A DNA stretch of 64,000 nucleotides. Origin: Shinella sp. CPCC 101442 (GTDB taxonomy: Bacteria; Pseudomonadota; Alphaproteobacteria; Rhizobiales; Rhizobiaceae). Shown here one piece after another: positions 44,028-52,310 of the stretch. The notes below the pieces were generated by a model. That model saw only the letters and a program-made list of their open reading frames with translations. It searched no databases and was not told the DNA's origin. The translations under genes were made by a program, and so were the position numbers. Where the stretch lies: NCBI RefSeq assembly GCF_024704725.1, contig NZ_JALIQS010000003.1, forward strand, positions 620,001 to 684,000. The letters are read 5' to 3'. Within the stretch, counting starts at the first letter, position 1, and each line of letters opens with the position of its first letter.

Positions 44028-45374
44028 TCACTCGGCCGGCTGGACCATCCGGGTAAGGCTGTCGGTACGCTCGCGGCCAGGCACCAGCACGGCCCAGATG
44101 AACATCAGCGCCGAGACGAGCACGACCACGCCCGAGCCGAGGCGGACCCAGTAGAACAGCGCAAGCTGATCCTGCACGTCCATGAAGCTTTCGCCGAGCA
44201 CGCGCTGGAGATGGATCTGCACGACGCCCGCGAAGGTGAGCGCGAAGGTCATGACCGACATCGCGGTGCACATGATCCAGAAGCTGACGATCGAGAGCCA
44301 CTGGTTGTAGGGCTGGCGGCCACGGATTTCCGGAATGGCATAGGCCATCATGGCGAGGTTCAGCATCACATAGGCACCGAAGAAGGCGAGGTGCCCGTGG
44401 GCGGCGGTCATCTGCGTGCCGTGGCTATAGTAGTTCACCGACGACAGGGTGTGCAGGAAGCCCCAGACGCCCGCGCCGAAGAAGGCCATGACCGAGCAGC
44501 CGATCGACCACAGCAGGGCCGCCTTGTTCGGATGGTTGCGGCCGGCCTTCCAGGTCATCACGAAGGTGAAGATGACCATGGTGAAGAAGGGCGCCACTTC
44601 CAGCGTCGAGAACAGCGAGCCGATCCACTGCCAGTAGCCCGGCGCGCCGATCCAATAATAGTGGTGGCCGGTGCCGAGAATGCCCGAGAAGAGTGCCAGG
44701 CCGACGATGACATAGAGCCACTTTTCCACGACCTCGCGGTCGATGCCGTTGAGCTTGATCATCAGGAAGGCGAGAACCGACGCCATGATCAGCTCCCACA
44801 CGCCCTCGACCCACAGATGGATGACGTACCACCAGTACATCTTGTCAAGCGCCAGGTTGATCGGATTGTAGAAGGCGAAGAGGAAGAAGAGCGCCAGGCC
44901 CCACAGGCCGAAGAGCAGGATGTTGATGACCGTGGTCTTGCGGCCCTTCAGCGCCGTCATGGTGATGTTAAACAGGAACATCAGCACGACCACGACGATG
45001 CCGACCTTGGCGATGAAGGTCTGCTCGAGGAATTCGCGGCCCTCATGGATGCGGAACATGTAGCCGACGACCGTCAGGCCCGCAGCCACGAAGAACATCC
45101 AGAACTGCGCGACTGCGAGCTTGGGGCTGTAAAGCTCCGTCTCGGTCTCCTCGGGGATCATGTAATAGGTGGCGCCCATGAAGCCCATGAGCAGCCAGAC
45201 GACGAGCGCATTGGTGTGGATCATGCGCACGATATTGAAAGGCAGGAGTTCAGACAGCGTGTTGGGCAGCACGTAGATCGTGCCGGCCACGACGCCGAAG
45301 AGCACCTGGGCGAGGAACAGGCCGAGCGCGCCGTAAAAATACAGCATCGCGACCTTTTGCGTTTGATATTTCAT
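44028..45374 (-). CDS. norB: Nitric oxide reductase subunit B (cNOR)
   Basis: A 448-residue, 12-TM haem-copper-family subunit that reduces nitric oxide to nitrous oxide. Haem and non-haem iron ligands are visible in IVRMIHTNALVVWLL, VIHLWVEGVWELIMASVL (His plus active-site Glu), LGTGHHYYWIG and TAAHGHLAFFGAYVM. It has the short cNOR form without the quinol-oxidising N-terminal extension of qNOR, which fits its partner NorC. It follows norC by 24 bases; AGGAGACACGAC precedes the ATG. Confidence 0.97.
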   Translation of the reverse strand: MKYQTQKVAMLYFYGALGLFLAQVLFGVVAGTIYVLPNTLSELLPFNIVRMIHTNALVVWLLMGFMGATYYMIPEETETELYSPKLAVAQFWMFFVAAGLTVVGYMFRIHEGREFLEQTFIAKVGIVVVVLMFLFNITMTALKGRKTTVINILLFGLWGLALFFLFAFYNPINLALDKMYWWYVIHLWVEGVWELIMASVLAFLMIKLNGIDREVVEKWLYVIVGLALFSGILGTGHHYYWIGAPGYWQWIGSLFSTLEVAPFFTMVIFTFVMTWKAGRNHPNKAALLWSIGCSVMAFFGAGVWGFLHTLSSVNYYSHGTQMTAAHGHLAFFGAYVMLNLAMMAYAIPEIRGRQPYNQWLSIVSFWIMCTAMSVMTFALTFAGVVQIHLQRVLGESFMDVQDQLALFYWVRLGSGVVVLVSALMFIWAVLVPGRERTDSLTRMVQPAE

Positions 45375-45398
45375 GTCGTGTCTCCTGAGCGCAATCGG

Positions 45399-45851
45399 TC
45401 AGCCGGCGTCGTTCGGCGGCCAGTTCTGGGTCTTGATCTTGCTCGTCCATTCGAGGAAGTCGGCGAGGTCGTTGACCTCCTGTTCGGTAAGGTTGAACTG
45501 CGGCATCTGCCGCCGGCCTTCCGCGCCGCTCGGCTGGGCGGCCATCCAGGCCTTCAGCGCCTCGCGTGCGCCCTCCGGGTCTTCCACGCCGCCATAGCGC
45601 TTCCACACATTGCCGAGCTCGGGCGCGAAATAAGCGCCTTCGCCGAGCAGCGTGTGGCAGTTGATACAGGCGTTCTTTTCCCAGACATGTTTGCCGCGCG
45701 CGACGCTGTCGGTCAGCGTCGTCTCGTCGGTGGAGACCGTGCGCATGTAGTAATGCGAGTGGGCGGTCAGTCCCACGAAGATCGTGAAGAAGAAGATGGA
45801 CCCGCCATAGAAGACGTTGCGGGCCCCGGTCTTGGTTAGGCGCTCTGCCAT
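45399..45851 (-). CDS. norC: Nitric oxide reductase cytochrome c subunit NorC
   Basis: A 150-residue membrane-anchored c-type cytochrome: one N-terminal TM helix (about 15-31) and one haem motif C62-INC65-H66 (ACINCHTLLGEGAYFAPEL), with an axial Met in the following domain (PQFNLT preceded by RRQM). It passes electrons to NorB. Its upstream region holds the best NnrR-type box of the set. Confidence 0.96.
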   Translation of the reverse strand: MAERLTKTGARNVFYGGSIFFFTIFVGLTAHSHYYMRTVSTDETTLTDSVARGKHVWEKNACINCHTLLGEGAYFAPELGNVWKRYGGVEDPEGAREALKAWMAAQPSGAEGRRQMPQFNLTEQEVNDLADFLEWTSKIKTQNWPPNDAG

Positions 45852-45952
45852 CCCCTGGTCCTTTCCTTGGCCGGAAACCCTTTGGCATCCGGCGTCAAAC
45901 CCCGCTGTTACGGTTGCCGGCGATCCCCTCGCCGGCGATGCGGGACGCTTCT

Positions 45953-45995
45953 GTTCTAGCGCCGGGACAAAAGGCTTCTTTGCGCGCAGGCAAAG
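45953..45995 (-). promoter_or_regulatory. NnrR-type promoter of norC
   Basis: Box CTTTGCGCGCAGGCAAAG (45978-45995; TTGC-N6-GCAA) on the minus strand. TAGAAC (45953-45958) is 31 bases from the box centre. It lies between norF and norC, so norCBQD can be transcribed from here as well as from norE. Confidence 0.78.
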
Positions 45996-46009
45996 AGCGG
46001 AACGGTTCG

Positions 46010-46285
46010 TCAGCCGATAAGCGAAACGGTGATGGCGCGAACGAGCGCGAGAGAAAGGAGAACCGCCGGCCAGGCAAGCAGCGCCGACTTCAGGACGCCG
46101 CGGCTTGCGCGCAGTTCCATGAAATCGAGCACGATGAAACGCCCCTTGGCATAGGCCATGACCAGCACCGCCGTGATGGGAACCAGCAATCCACCAGAGA
46201 GGCCGCCGACGAAAGCGCCACCGGCGGCGAGCGTCAGCAGCATGGCGAGGGTGGCGAAAAACTGTTCGCGGGCCTGTCGGGTCAT
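46010..46285 (-). CDS. norF: NorF-like small membrane protein (cytochrome oxidase subunit IV-like)
   Basis: A 91-residue protein with three hydrophobic segments (LAMLLTLAAGGAFVGGLSGG, LLVPITAVLVMAYAKG, ALLAWPAVLLSLALVRAI), the size and pattern of NorF and prokaryotic cytochrome oxidase subunit IV. It begins 10 bases after norE. NorF supports NOR activity or expression in other denitrifiers, though its exact role is unsettled. Confidence 0.82.
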   Translation of the reverse strand: MTRQAREQFFATLAMLLTLAAGGAFVGGLSGGLLVPITAVLVMAYAKGRFIVLDFMELRASRGVLKSALLAWPAVLLSLALVRAITVSLIG

Positions 46286-46295
46286 CCAGATATCC

Positions 46296-46856
46296 TCAGG
46301 TGAGATAGACGATGGGGAACATGACGAGCCAGACGAGATCGATCGCGTGCCAGAGCGTCGCGATCATCACGACATTGGCGCGCGAAGGCCGCCAGGCGAC
46401 GAGAAGCAGGATCGCCGCGCCGAAGACGACATGCAGCAGGTGGAAGCCGGTGACGAGAAAATAGAGTTCGGCGAGCGTGCCGAGATCGCCGACGCCGGAG
46501 CGGATCTCCAGCGTATATTCGAAAGCCTTCACGGCCGCGAAGCAAAGGCCGAGCAGGGCCGCCAGCACGAGGGGACGGCGGACGGCCCTCCCCTCGGCGC
46601 CGAGCCGCACCGCCAGCGCCGCCTGCCAGCCACTCAGCACGAGGATGATGGTGTTCGCAGCCGCAAGGCCCGGATGGAGATGCGTGCGGAACAGCGCCGC
46701 CCCCTCCGGGTCCAGCATCGTCACGACCATGAAGGCGACGAGCAGCACGCCGAAGGCGGCAAGCTCGCTCCAGACCAGAATCCACAAAAGCAGGCTGCCG
46801 CCCTCGCCGCCCTGCGTCTTCGTCACCGCCATGCTGAGATCATCCGTAGTCGCCAT
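46296..46856 (-). CDS. norE: NorE, cytochrome oxidase subunit III-like
   Basis: A 186-residue, five-TM protein of the cytochrome c oxidase subunit III family (LLLWILVWSELAAFGVLLVAFMV, TGFHLLHVVFGAAILL, ATLWHAIDLVWLVMFPIVYL). NorE usually precedes norF and norCBQD, as here. The start at 46856 is chosen because the frame upstream runs through the promoter box and antiparallel genes. An NnrR-type box lies 40 bases upstream. Confidence 0.9.
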   Translation of the reverse strand: MATTDDLSMAVTKTQGGEGGSLLLWILVWSELAAFGVLLVAFMVVTMLDPEGAALFRTHLHPGLAAANTIILVLSGWQAALAVRLGAEGRAVRRPLVLAALLGLCFAAVKAFEYTLEIRSGVGDLGTLAELYFLVTGFHLLHVVFGAAILLLVAWRPSRANVVMIATLWHAIDLVWLVMFPIVYLT

Positions 46857-46861
46857 GGCCC

Positions 46862-46905
46862 TTTCTAGCGGGCCGGGCCGCCGCCTTCTTTGCGCCTGCA
46901 CAAAG
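46862..46905. promoter_or_regulatory. NnrR-type site shared by norE and the divergent small gene
   Basis: Box CTTTGCGCCTGCACAAAG (46888-46905). On the minus strand TAGAAA (46862-46867) is 32 bases from the box centre and would serve norE. On the plus strand a weak CAGGAT lies at 46926-46931, also 32 bases away, for the small gene and hemerythrin. Confidence 0.65.
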
Positions 46906-46955
46906 ATCGGCGAGCGCAGGCGCGGCAGGATGGCGACAAAGGAAAGGATGGTCTC

Positions 46956-47111
46956 ATGACCGACGCGCAGATCGGCCTCGTCGTCGCGGCCCCCGTCATC
47001 ATCGGCTTTGCCCTGATGCTCTATCGCATGGGCGTGCTTCAGGGCGCCGGAACGCTCTCGGCCGTCGGCGCCTCCGTCGTCATCGCCGCCGTATTGTTCT
47101 TCGGCCAATAG
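46956..47111 (+). CDS. Small two-TM membrane protein (51 aa)
   Basis: A 51-residue protein that is nearly all membrane: two TM segments (IGLVVAAPVIIGFALMLY and AVGASVVIAAVLFFGQ) joined by a short loop. No family is recognised. AAGGA precedes ATG 46956. It lies 12 bases before the hemerythrin gene and shares the divergent NnrR-type box with norE, so an accessory role in nitric-oxide or oxygen response is possible. Confidence 0.65.
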   Translation: MTDAQIGLVVAAPVIIGFALMLYRMGVLQGAGTLSAVGASVVIAAVLFFGQ

Positions 47112-47122
47112 GAGGGAGCGGA

Positions 47123-47584
47123 ATGAACGGCCCAACCCTTGCCGCCGCCGATATCGGCCGGCTCGAAACCCTGCACGGCAACCTGTTGGACCTCTGCCTG
47201 CGGCTCGAAGAAGCTGCAGGCGACCCCGGCAGCGCCGAAGAATTGCGCGGACTTGCCGAGGCCGTTCCGCCGCTCCTGAAAGCCGTTCACGATCTGGAAG
47301 AGCATCTTCTCTTCCCCGATTTCGACCGTCACGCCGGCTCGTGCTTCGCCGCCATGACCATCGAGCGGCTGAAGGCCGAACACCGCTGCGACCGACTTGC
47401 GGCGGAAGAACTCTCCCTCACCCTCAAGGCCGTCGCGGATGGCCGCTGCGGGCTTTCGCCCGAGACCGTCTCGCGCATGCTCGGCGGCTTCCAGGAAAGT
47501 CTGCGCCGCCACGTCTTTTCCGAAAAGATGATTCTCGAAAGCCTGCTGGCTGCAAAAGCCGAAGCGCGCGAGGTTTTTGGCTAG
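47123..47584 (+). CDS. Hemerythrin-domain protein
   Basis: A 153-residue four-helix protein with hemerythrin-like ligand spacing: LHGNLLDLC, HDLEEHLLFPDFD (His, Glu, His), EHRCDRLAAEE and RRHVFSEKMIL. Such di-iron proteins bind oxygen or nitric oxide or take part in iron repair. AGGAGGG precedes the ATG. It is downstream of the 51-aa membrane protein in a likely two-gene unit. Confidence 0.85.
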   Translation: MNGPTLAAADIGRLETLHGNLLDLCLRLEEAAGDPGSAEELRGLAEAVPPLLKAVHDLEEHLLFPDFDRHAGSCFAAMTIERLKAEHRCDRLAAEELSLTLKAVADGRCGLSPETVSRMLGGFQESLRRHVFSEKMILESLLAAKAEAREVFG

Positions 47585-47585
47585 A

Positions 47586-47640
47586 GCATTTCCAGCCGAA
47601 GCGGCATCGCTTCGGCGTCGGACAATGCGACAAAACCAAG
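47586..47640. repeat. Dispersed intergenic repeat, copy 1
   Basis: Begins GCATTTCCA, contains the hairpin CCGAAGCG-GCAT-CGCTTCGG (47596-47615) and ends with CGTCGGACAATGCG plus an A-rich tail. A shorter copy at 56660-56703 shares the same flanks and lacks the left hairpin arm. Confidence 0.7.
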
Positions 47641-47642
47641 AG

Positions 47643-47678
47643 GCTAGAGCAATTCCGGTGAACCGGAATTGCTCTAGC
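47643..47678. repeat. 36-base palindrome at the end of the Lrp gene
   Basis: Two 16-bp arms beginning GCTAGAGCAATTCCGG around a TGAA loop form a perfect stem. It contains the Lrp-gene stop codon (47674-47676). No U-run follows. GAGCAATTCCGG-type palindromes are common intergenic elements in rhizobia, from general knowledge, so it may serve as both a terminator and a repeat. Confidence 0.7.
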
Positions 47679-48156
47679 CGCGCTCCTTCACCATCTCCAT
47701 CACCACGTTGGTGGACGTGTTGGCGACATAGGGCAGGTTGGAAATCCGCTCGCCCAGAACCAGCCGGTATTTCTTGATGTCGCGCGTGCGGATTTTCAGG
47801 AGATAGTCGAAGCGCCCCGCAATCATGTGGCACTCCTCCACTTCCCGGATCTTCTTAACCGCATTGTTGAAGCTGGTCAGCGCCGCCTCATGCGTGTTGG
47901 TCAGCTTCACTTCGGCGAAAGCGATATGGTCGAGGTTCATCTTCGATGGATTGAGGATCGCCTTGAAGCCCTGAATGAAGCCTTCCGCAAGCAATCGCTT
48001 GAAGCGATTCTGACACGGCGTCTTGGATAGACCGACCTTCTCCGCGAGCTCCGCGACGGAGATGCGGCCGTTTTCCCCGAGTTCTTCGAGGATTTTTCGG
48101 TCGAAGGCATCCAACGACCCATCAAGCTGCGAACTATCAGTCAAATCGACCTCCAT
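47674..48156 (-). CDS. putR: Lrp/AsnC-family regulator (PutR-like)
   Basis: A 160-residue Lrp-type protein: N-terminal HTH (DAFDRKILEELGENGRISVAELAEKVGLSKTPCQNRFKRL) and RAM ligand domain (VEECHMIAGRFDYLLKIRTRDIKKYRLVL). It is divergent from putA, with one small ORF between, which is the standard arrangement of PutR, the proline-responsive activator of putA. ATG 48156 is preferred over 48207 by comparison with family N-termini; neither has a clear ribosome site. Confidence 0.88.
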   Translation of the reverse strand: MEVDLTDSSQLDGSLDAFDRKILEELGENGRISVAELAEKVGLSKTPCQNRFKRLLAEGFIQGFKAILNPSKMNLDHIAFAEVKLTNTHEAALTSFNNAVKKIREVEECHMIAGRFDYLLKIRTRDIKKYRLVLGERISNLPYVANTSTNVVMEMVKERG

Positions 48157-48329
48157 ATGACGAAAAATAGACCCATATAGTCTAAATACAGGCAATATGA
48201 AGTCCATTCGTTTTTCGCGCCTTATGATATCAATTGCAACCAGCTTCCAGGAATGAACGCACGAGACCGGGCGCCGTTGAGGCGCACCGGCACAGGCGGC
48301 GTTCCCGCGCCGAACGACAGGGGGATCTG

Positions 48330-48533
48330 GTGCAAGACAAGAGCTTCGATGATAGCATGCCCGCGGATTTCATCCGCCACTACAAGCCGCTCGCCATCCG
48401 CGCCGTCGTGGCGGCCTGCAGCATCAGGGCGGAACGGTCCGAAAGCGCCCGAGAGCGTTTGATGCTCCAAGGCGCGTCGGAGTTCGATGATGTCCCGGTC
48501 TGGGACAAGCCTGCCCCCGCCTTCATCCGCTGA
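48330..48533 (+). CDS. Small hypothetical protein (67 aa)
   Basis: A 67-residue ORF, GTG start with AGGGGG upstream, ending 38 bases before putA (SFDDSMPADFIRHYKPLAIRAVVAACS, then DDVPVWDKPAPAFIR). No known domain. It could be a leader or small partner of putA, or an artefact; the opposite strand is also open here. Confidence 0.45.
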   Translation: MQDKSFDDSMPADFIRHYKPLAIRAVVAACSIRAERSESARERLMLQGASEFDDVPVWDKPAPAFIR

Positions 48534-48571
48534 TCCCTTCAGACACCGAACCGCTTCTCATAGGTCCTTCC

Positions 48572-51500
48572 ATGCAGAATCCCGCAGACGCATCCTCCGC
48601 CCCCTTCGCCGATTTCGCCCCACCGATCCGCCCGCAGAACGAGTTGCGCAAAGCGATCACGGCCGCCTATCGCCGCCCCGAGACCGAATGCCTGCCGCCG
48701 CTGGTCGCGGCAGCCCGTGTTTCCGAGCGCGAGCGCTACGACATCCGCAGCACCGCCCGCACGCTGATCGAGGCGCTGCGCGCCAAGCACAAGGGCACCG
48801 GCGTCGAGGGTCTGGTGCAGGAATATTCGCTGTCGAGCCAGGAAGGCGTGGCGCTGATGTGCCTGGCCGAGGCGCTGCTGCGCATTCCCGACACCGACAC
48901 GCGCGACGCGCTGATCCGCGACAAGATCGCCGAGGGTGACTGGACCTCCCATATCGGCGGCGGCAAGTCGCTCTTCGTCAATGCCGCGACCTGGGGCCTT
49001 GTCGTCACCGGCAAGCTCACCTCCACCGTCAACGACCGCGGCCTTTCCGCAGCCCTGACGCGCCTGATCGCTCGCGCTGGCGAGCCGGTCATCCGTCGCG
49101 GCGTCGACATGGCGATGCGCATGATGGGCGAGCAGTTCGTCACCGGCGAGACCATCGAGGAGGCGCTGAAGCGTTCCAAGCCGCTCGAAGCGCGCGGTTT
49201 CCGCTATTCCTACGACATGCTCGGCGAGGCCGCCACGACCTCGGCGGATGCCGAGCGCTACTACCGCGACTACGAGAACGCCATCCACGCCATCGGCAAG
49301 GCCTCGGGCGGCCGCGGCATCTACAACGGTCCCGGCATCTCCATCAAGCTCTCGGCCCTGCATCCGCGCTATGTCCGCGCGCAGACCGCCCGCGTCATGG
49401 GCGAGCTGCTGCCGAAAGTGATCAAGCTCGCTGCACTCGCCAAGAGCTACGATATCGGCCTCAATATCGACGCCGAGGAAGCCGACCGGCTGGAACTGTC
49501 GCTCGACCTGCTCGAAAGCCTGTGCTTCGACGAGGCTCTGAAGGGCTGGAACGGCCTCGGCTTCGTCGTGCAGGCCTATGGCAAGCGCTGCCCCTTCGTG
49601 CTCGATTTCATCATCGACCTCGCCCGCCGCTCCGGCCGCCGCGTCATGGTGCGCCTCGTCAAGGGCGCCTATTGGGACGCCGAGATCAAGCGCGCCCAGC
49701 TCGACGGCCTGGAAGGTTTCCCGGTCTATACGCGCAAGATCTACACCGACGTCGCTTACGTCGCCTGCGCGCGAAAACTGCTCGCCGCGCCGGATGCGAT
49801 CTTCCCGCAGTTCGCCACCCACAACGCCCAGAGCCTGGCCACCATCTACCAGCTCGCCGGCCCGGACTTCGCCGTCGGCAAATACGAGTTCCAGTGCCTG
49901 CACGGCATGGGTGAGCCGCTTTATGACGAGGTCGTCGGCAAGGACAAGCTCGACCGGCCCTGCCGCATCTATGCGCCTGTCGGCACCCATGAGACGCTGC
50001 TCGCCTATCTCGTACGCCGCCTGCTCGAAAACGGTGCGAACTCCTCCTTCGTCAACCGCATCTCCGACCCGAAGGTCTCGGTGGAGTCGCTGATCGCCGA
50101 CCCGGTCGAGATCGTCGCGTCCATGCCCGTCGTCGGCGCGCAGCATGACCAGATCGCCCTGCCCGACGGCCTCTTCGGCGCCTCGCGCAAAAACTCCGCC
50201 GGTCTCGATCTTTCGAATGAAGAAACGCTCGTCGAGCTCTCGGCCGAATTGGCCGGCACGGCCGCCAAGCAATGGCACGCCGTTCCGGTTCTCGCCGATG
50301 GCAGCGCCGCCGGCGATACGCAGGACGTTCTGAACCCCGCTGACCACCGCGACGTCGTCGGTAGCGTCACCGAGGCGAAGGCCGAGGATGCCGCCCGCAT
50401 CGTCGCCATGGCCGCCGACAGCGTCGCGAGCTGGTCCGCCGTCTCGCCCGCTGACCGCGCCGCCTGCCTCGACCGCGCCGCAGACATCATGCAGGCCCGC
50501 ATCGAACCGCTGATGGGCGTCATCATGCGCGAAGCCGGCAAGTCCGCCGCCAACGCCATCGGCGAAGTGCGCGAAGCCATCGACTTCCTGCGCTACTATG
50601 CCGAACAGGCCCGCCGCACACTTGGGCCCTCGCATCTGCCGCTCGGCCCGATCGTCTGCATCAGCCCCTGGAACTTCCCGCTCGCCATCTTCACCGGCCA
50701 GGTCGCCGCAGCGCTCGTCGCCGGCAATCCGGTCATTGCGAAGCCGGCCGAGGAGACGCCCATCGTCGCCTATGAAAGCGTGAAGATCCTGCACGAGGCG
50801 GGCGTTCCCGTCGGTGCATTGCAGTTCACGCCCGGCGGCGGCAGCCTGGGTGCCGCCCTCGTCGGCGCCGACAAGACGGCCGGCGTGATGTTCACCGGCT
50901 CGACGGAAGTCGCCCGCCTGATCCAGGCGCAGCTTGCCGAACGTCTTTCGGTGGGTGGCAAGCCGATCCCGCTGATCGCCGAAACCGGCGGCCAGAACGG
51001 CATGATCGTCGATTCCTCGGCTCTTGCCGAACAGGTCGTCGCCGACGTCATCGCCTCCTCCTTCGACAGCGCCGGCCAGCGCTGCTCGGCGCTGCGCGTA
51101 CTCTGCCTGCAGGACGACGTCGCCGACCGCACGCTCGCCATGCTGAAGGGTGCCTTGCAGGAACTGACGCTCGGCCGCACAGACAGCCTGAATGTCGATA
51201 TCGGCCCCGTCATCACCGGTGAAGCACGCGACAACATCGTCGGGCATATCGAGCGCATGCGCGGCCTCGGCAACAAGGTCGAGCAGCTGCCGCTGCCGGC
51301 TTCCGCCGAGCACGGCACCTTCGTTGCGCCGACCATCATCGAGATCAAGAAGCTCTCCGACCTCCAGCGCGAGGTCTTCGGCCCCGTGCTGCATGTCATC
51401 CGCTTCCGCCGCGCCGACCTTGACCGGCTGATCGACGACATCAACGCCTCGGGCTATGGCCTGACCTTCGGCCTGCACACGCGCCTCGACGAGACGATCG

Positions 51501-52255
51501 CGCATGTCACCAGCCGCATCAAGGCGGGCAATCTCTATGTGAACCGCAACATCATCGGTGCCGTGGTCGGCGTGCAGCCCTTCGGCGGACGCGGCCTTTC
51601 GGGCACCGGCCCCAAGGCGGGCGGCCCGCTCTATATCGGCCGTCTCGTGCAGAAGGCCCCGGTGCCGCCGCAGCAGGATTCGGTGCATACCGACCAGGCG
51701 CTGCGCGACTTCATCTCCTGGCTCGACCGCAAGGGCAAGGCTGCGGAAGGTGAGACCGCCCGCAGCTTCGCCAACCGCTCGGCGCTCGGCCTCGTGCGCG
51801 AACTCGCCGGCCCCGTCGGCGAACGCAACCTCTATGCGCTGCATGCGCGCGGCAACGTTCTCCTCGTGCCGGAGACGGAAGCCGGCCTGCTGCGCCAGGT
51901 CGCCGCGGGCCTTGCCACGGGTAACATGCTCGTCATCGACAATGCCGCAGCGCTGAAGCCCGTCCTCGCCGACCTGCCCGCCTCCGTCGCCGCCCGCCTT
52001 TCGTGGACGACCGACTGGGCCAAGGACGGTCCGTTCGCCGGTGCGCTGGTGGAGGGCGATGCGGAGGCCGTCCGCGCCGTCAACCGCAAGATCGCCGCCC
52101 TGCCCGGCCCGCTGGTGCTGGTACAGGCCGCGACGAGCGAGGAACTGCTGAGCGATCCGGACGCCTATTGCCTCAACTGGCTGCTTGAGGAGGTCTCGAC
52201 CTCGATCAACACGGCAGCGGCCGGCGGCAATGCCAGCCTGATGGCGATCGGCTGA
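48572..52255 (+). CDS. putA: Bifunctional proline dehydrogenase / P5C dehydrogenase PutA
   Basis: A 1227-residue flavoenzyme that oxidises proline to glutamate in two channelled steps. The N-terminus lacks the ribbon-helix-helix repressor domain. The PRODH barrel spans about 190-490 ([47 protein letters not shown]). The aldehyde dehydrogenase domain spans about 570-1020, with [19 protein letters not shown] (Glu) and catalytic C838 ([11 protein letters not shown]). The C-terminal 200 residues are the extra domain of long PutAs. The divergent Lrp-type gene is its likely activator. An antiparallel open frame of nearly 1300 codons is a composition shadow. Confidence 0.97.
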   Translation: MQNPADASSAPFADFAPPIRPQNELRKAITAAYRRPETECLPPLVAAARVSERERYDIRSTARTLIEALRAKHKGTGVEGLVQEYSLSSQEGVALMCLAEALLRIPDTDTRDALIRDKIAEGDWTSHIGGGKSLFVNAATWGLVVTGKLTSTVNDRGLSAALTRLIARAGEPVIRRGVDMAMRMMGEQFVTGETIEEALKRSKPLEARGFRYSYDMLGEAATTSADAERYYRDYENAIHAIGKASGGRGIYNGPGISIKLSALHPRYVRAQTARVMGELLPKVIKLAALAKSYDIGLNIDAEEADRLELSLDLLESLCFDEALKGWNGLGFVVQAYGKRCPFVLDFIIDLARRSGRRVMVRLVKGAYWDAEIKRAQLDGLEGFPVYTRKIYTDVAYVACARKLLAAPDAIFPQFATHNAQSLATIYQLAGPDFAVGKYEFQCLHGMGEPLYDEVVGKDKLDRPCRIYAPVGTHETLLAYLVRRLLENGANSSFVNRISDPKVSVESLIADPVEIVASMPVVGAQHDQIALPDGLFGASRKNSAGLDLSNEETLVELSAELAGTAAKQWHAVPVLADGSAAGDTQDVLNPADHRDVVGSVTEAKAEDAARIVAMAADSVASWSAVSPADRAACLDRAADIMQARIEPLMGVIMREAGKSAANAIGEVREAIDFLRYYAEQARRTLGPSHLPLGPIVCISPWNFPLAIFTGQVAAALVAGNPVIAKPAEETPIVAYESVKILHEAGVPVGALQFTPGGGSLGAALVGADKTAGVMFTGSTEVARLIQAQLAERLSVGGKPIPLIAETGGQNGMIVDSSALAEQVVADVIASSFDSAGQRCSALRVLCLQDDVADRTLAMLKGALQELTLGRTDSLNVDIGPVITGEARDNIVGHIERMRGLGNKVEQLPLPASAEHGTFVAPTIIEIKKLSDLQREVFGPVLHVIRFRRADLDRLIDDINASGYGLTFGLHTRLDETIAHVTSRIKAGNLYVNRNIIGAVVGVQPFGGRGLSGTGPKAGGPLYIGRLVQKAPVPPQQDSVHTDQALRDFISWLDRKGKAAEGETARSFANRSALGLVRELAGPVGERNLYALHARGNVLLVPETEAGLLRQVAAGLATGNMLVIDNAAALKPVLADLPASVAARLSWTTDWAKDGPFAGALVEGDAEAVRAVNRKIAALPGPLVLVQAATSEELLSDPDAYCLNWLLEEVSTSINTAAAGGNASLMAIG

Positions 52256-52282
52256 TTGGCGGCTATCCGTTAGACCTGATGC

Positions 52283-52306
52283 AAAGGCCCGCGAAAGCGG
52301 GCCTTT
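52283..52306. terminator. Bidirectional terminator after putA
   Basis: AAAGGCCCGC-GAAA-GCGGGCCTTT followed by TTT: a 10-bp stem with a tetraloop between the convergent putA and FAD-protein genes. Confidence 0.92.
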
Positions 52307-52310
52307 TTCT

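Noticed and set aside
43605-45839. Long plus-strand open frame opposite norQ-norB-norC
   Set aside because: It spans three well-identified genes and is rich in His/Asp/Glu from reversed GC-rich codons.
48222-48470. Minus-strand 82-aa frame opposite the small ORF before putA
   Set aside because: No ribosome site and Pro/Gly/Ala-rich shadow composition.
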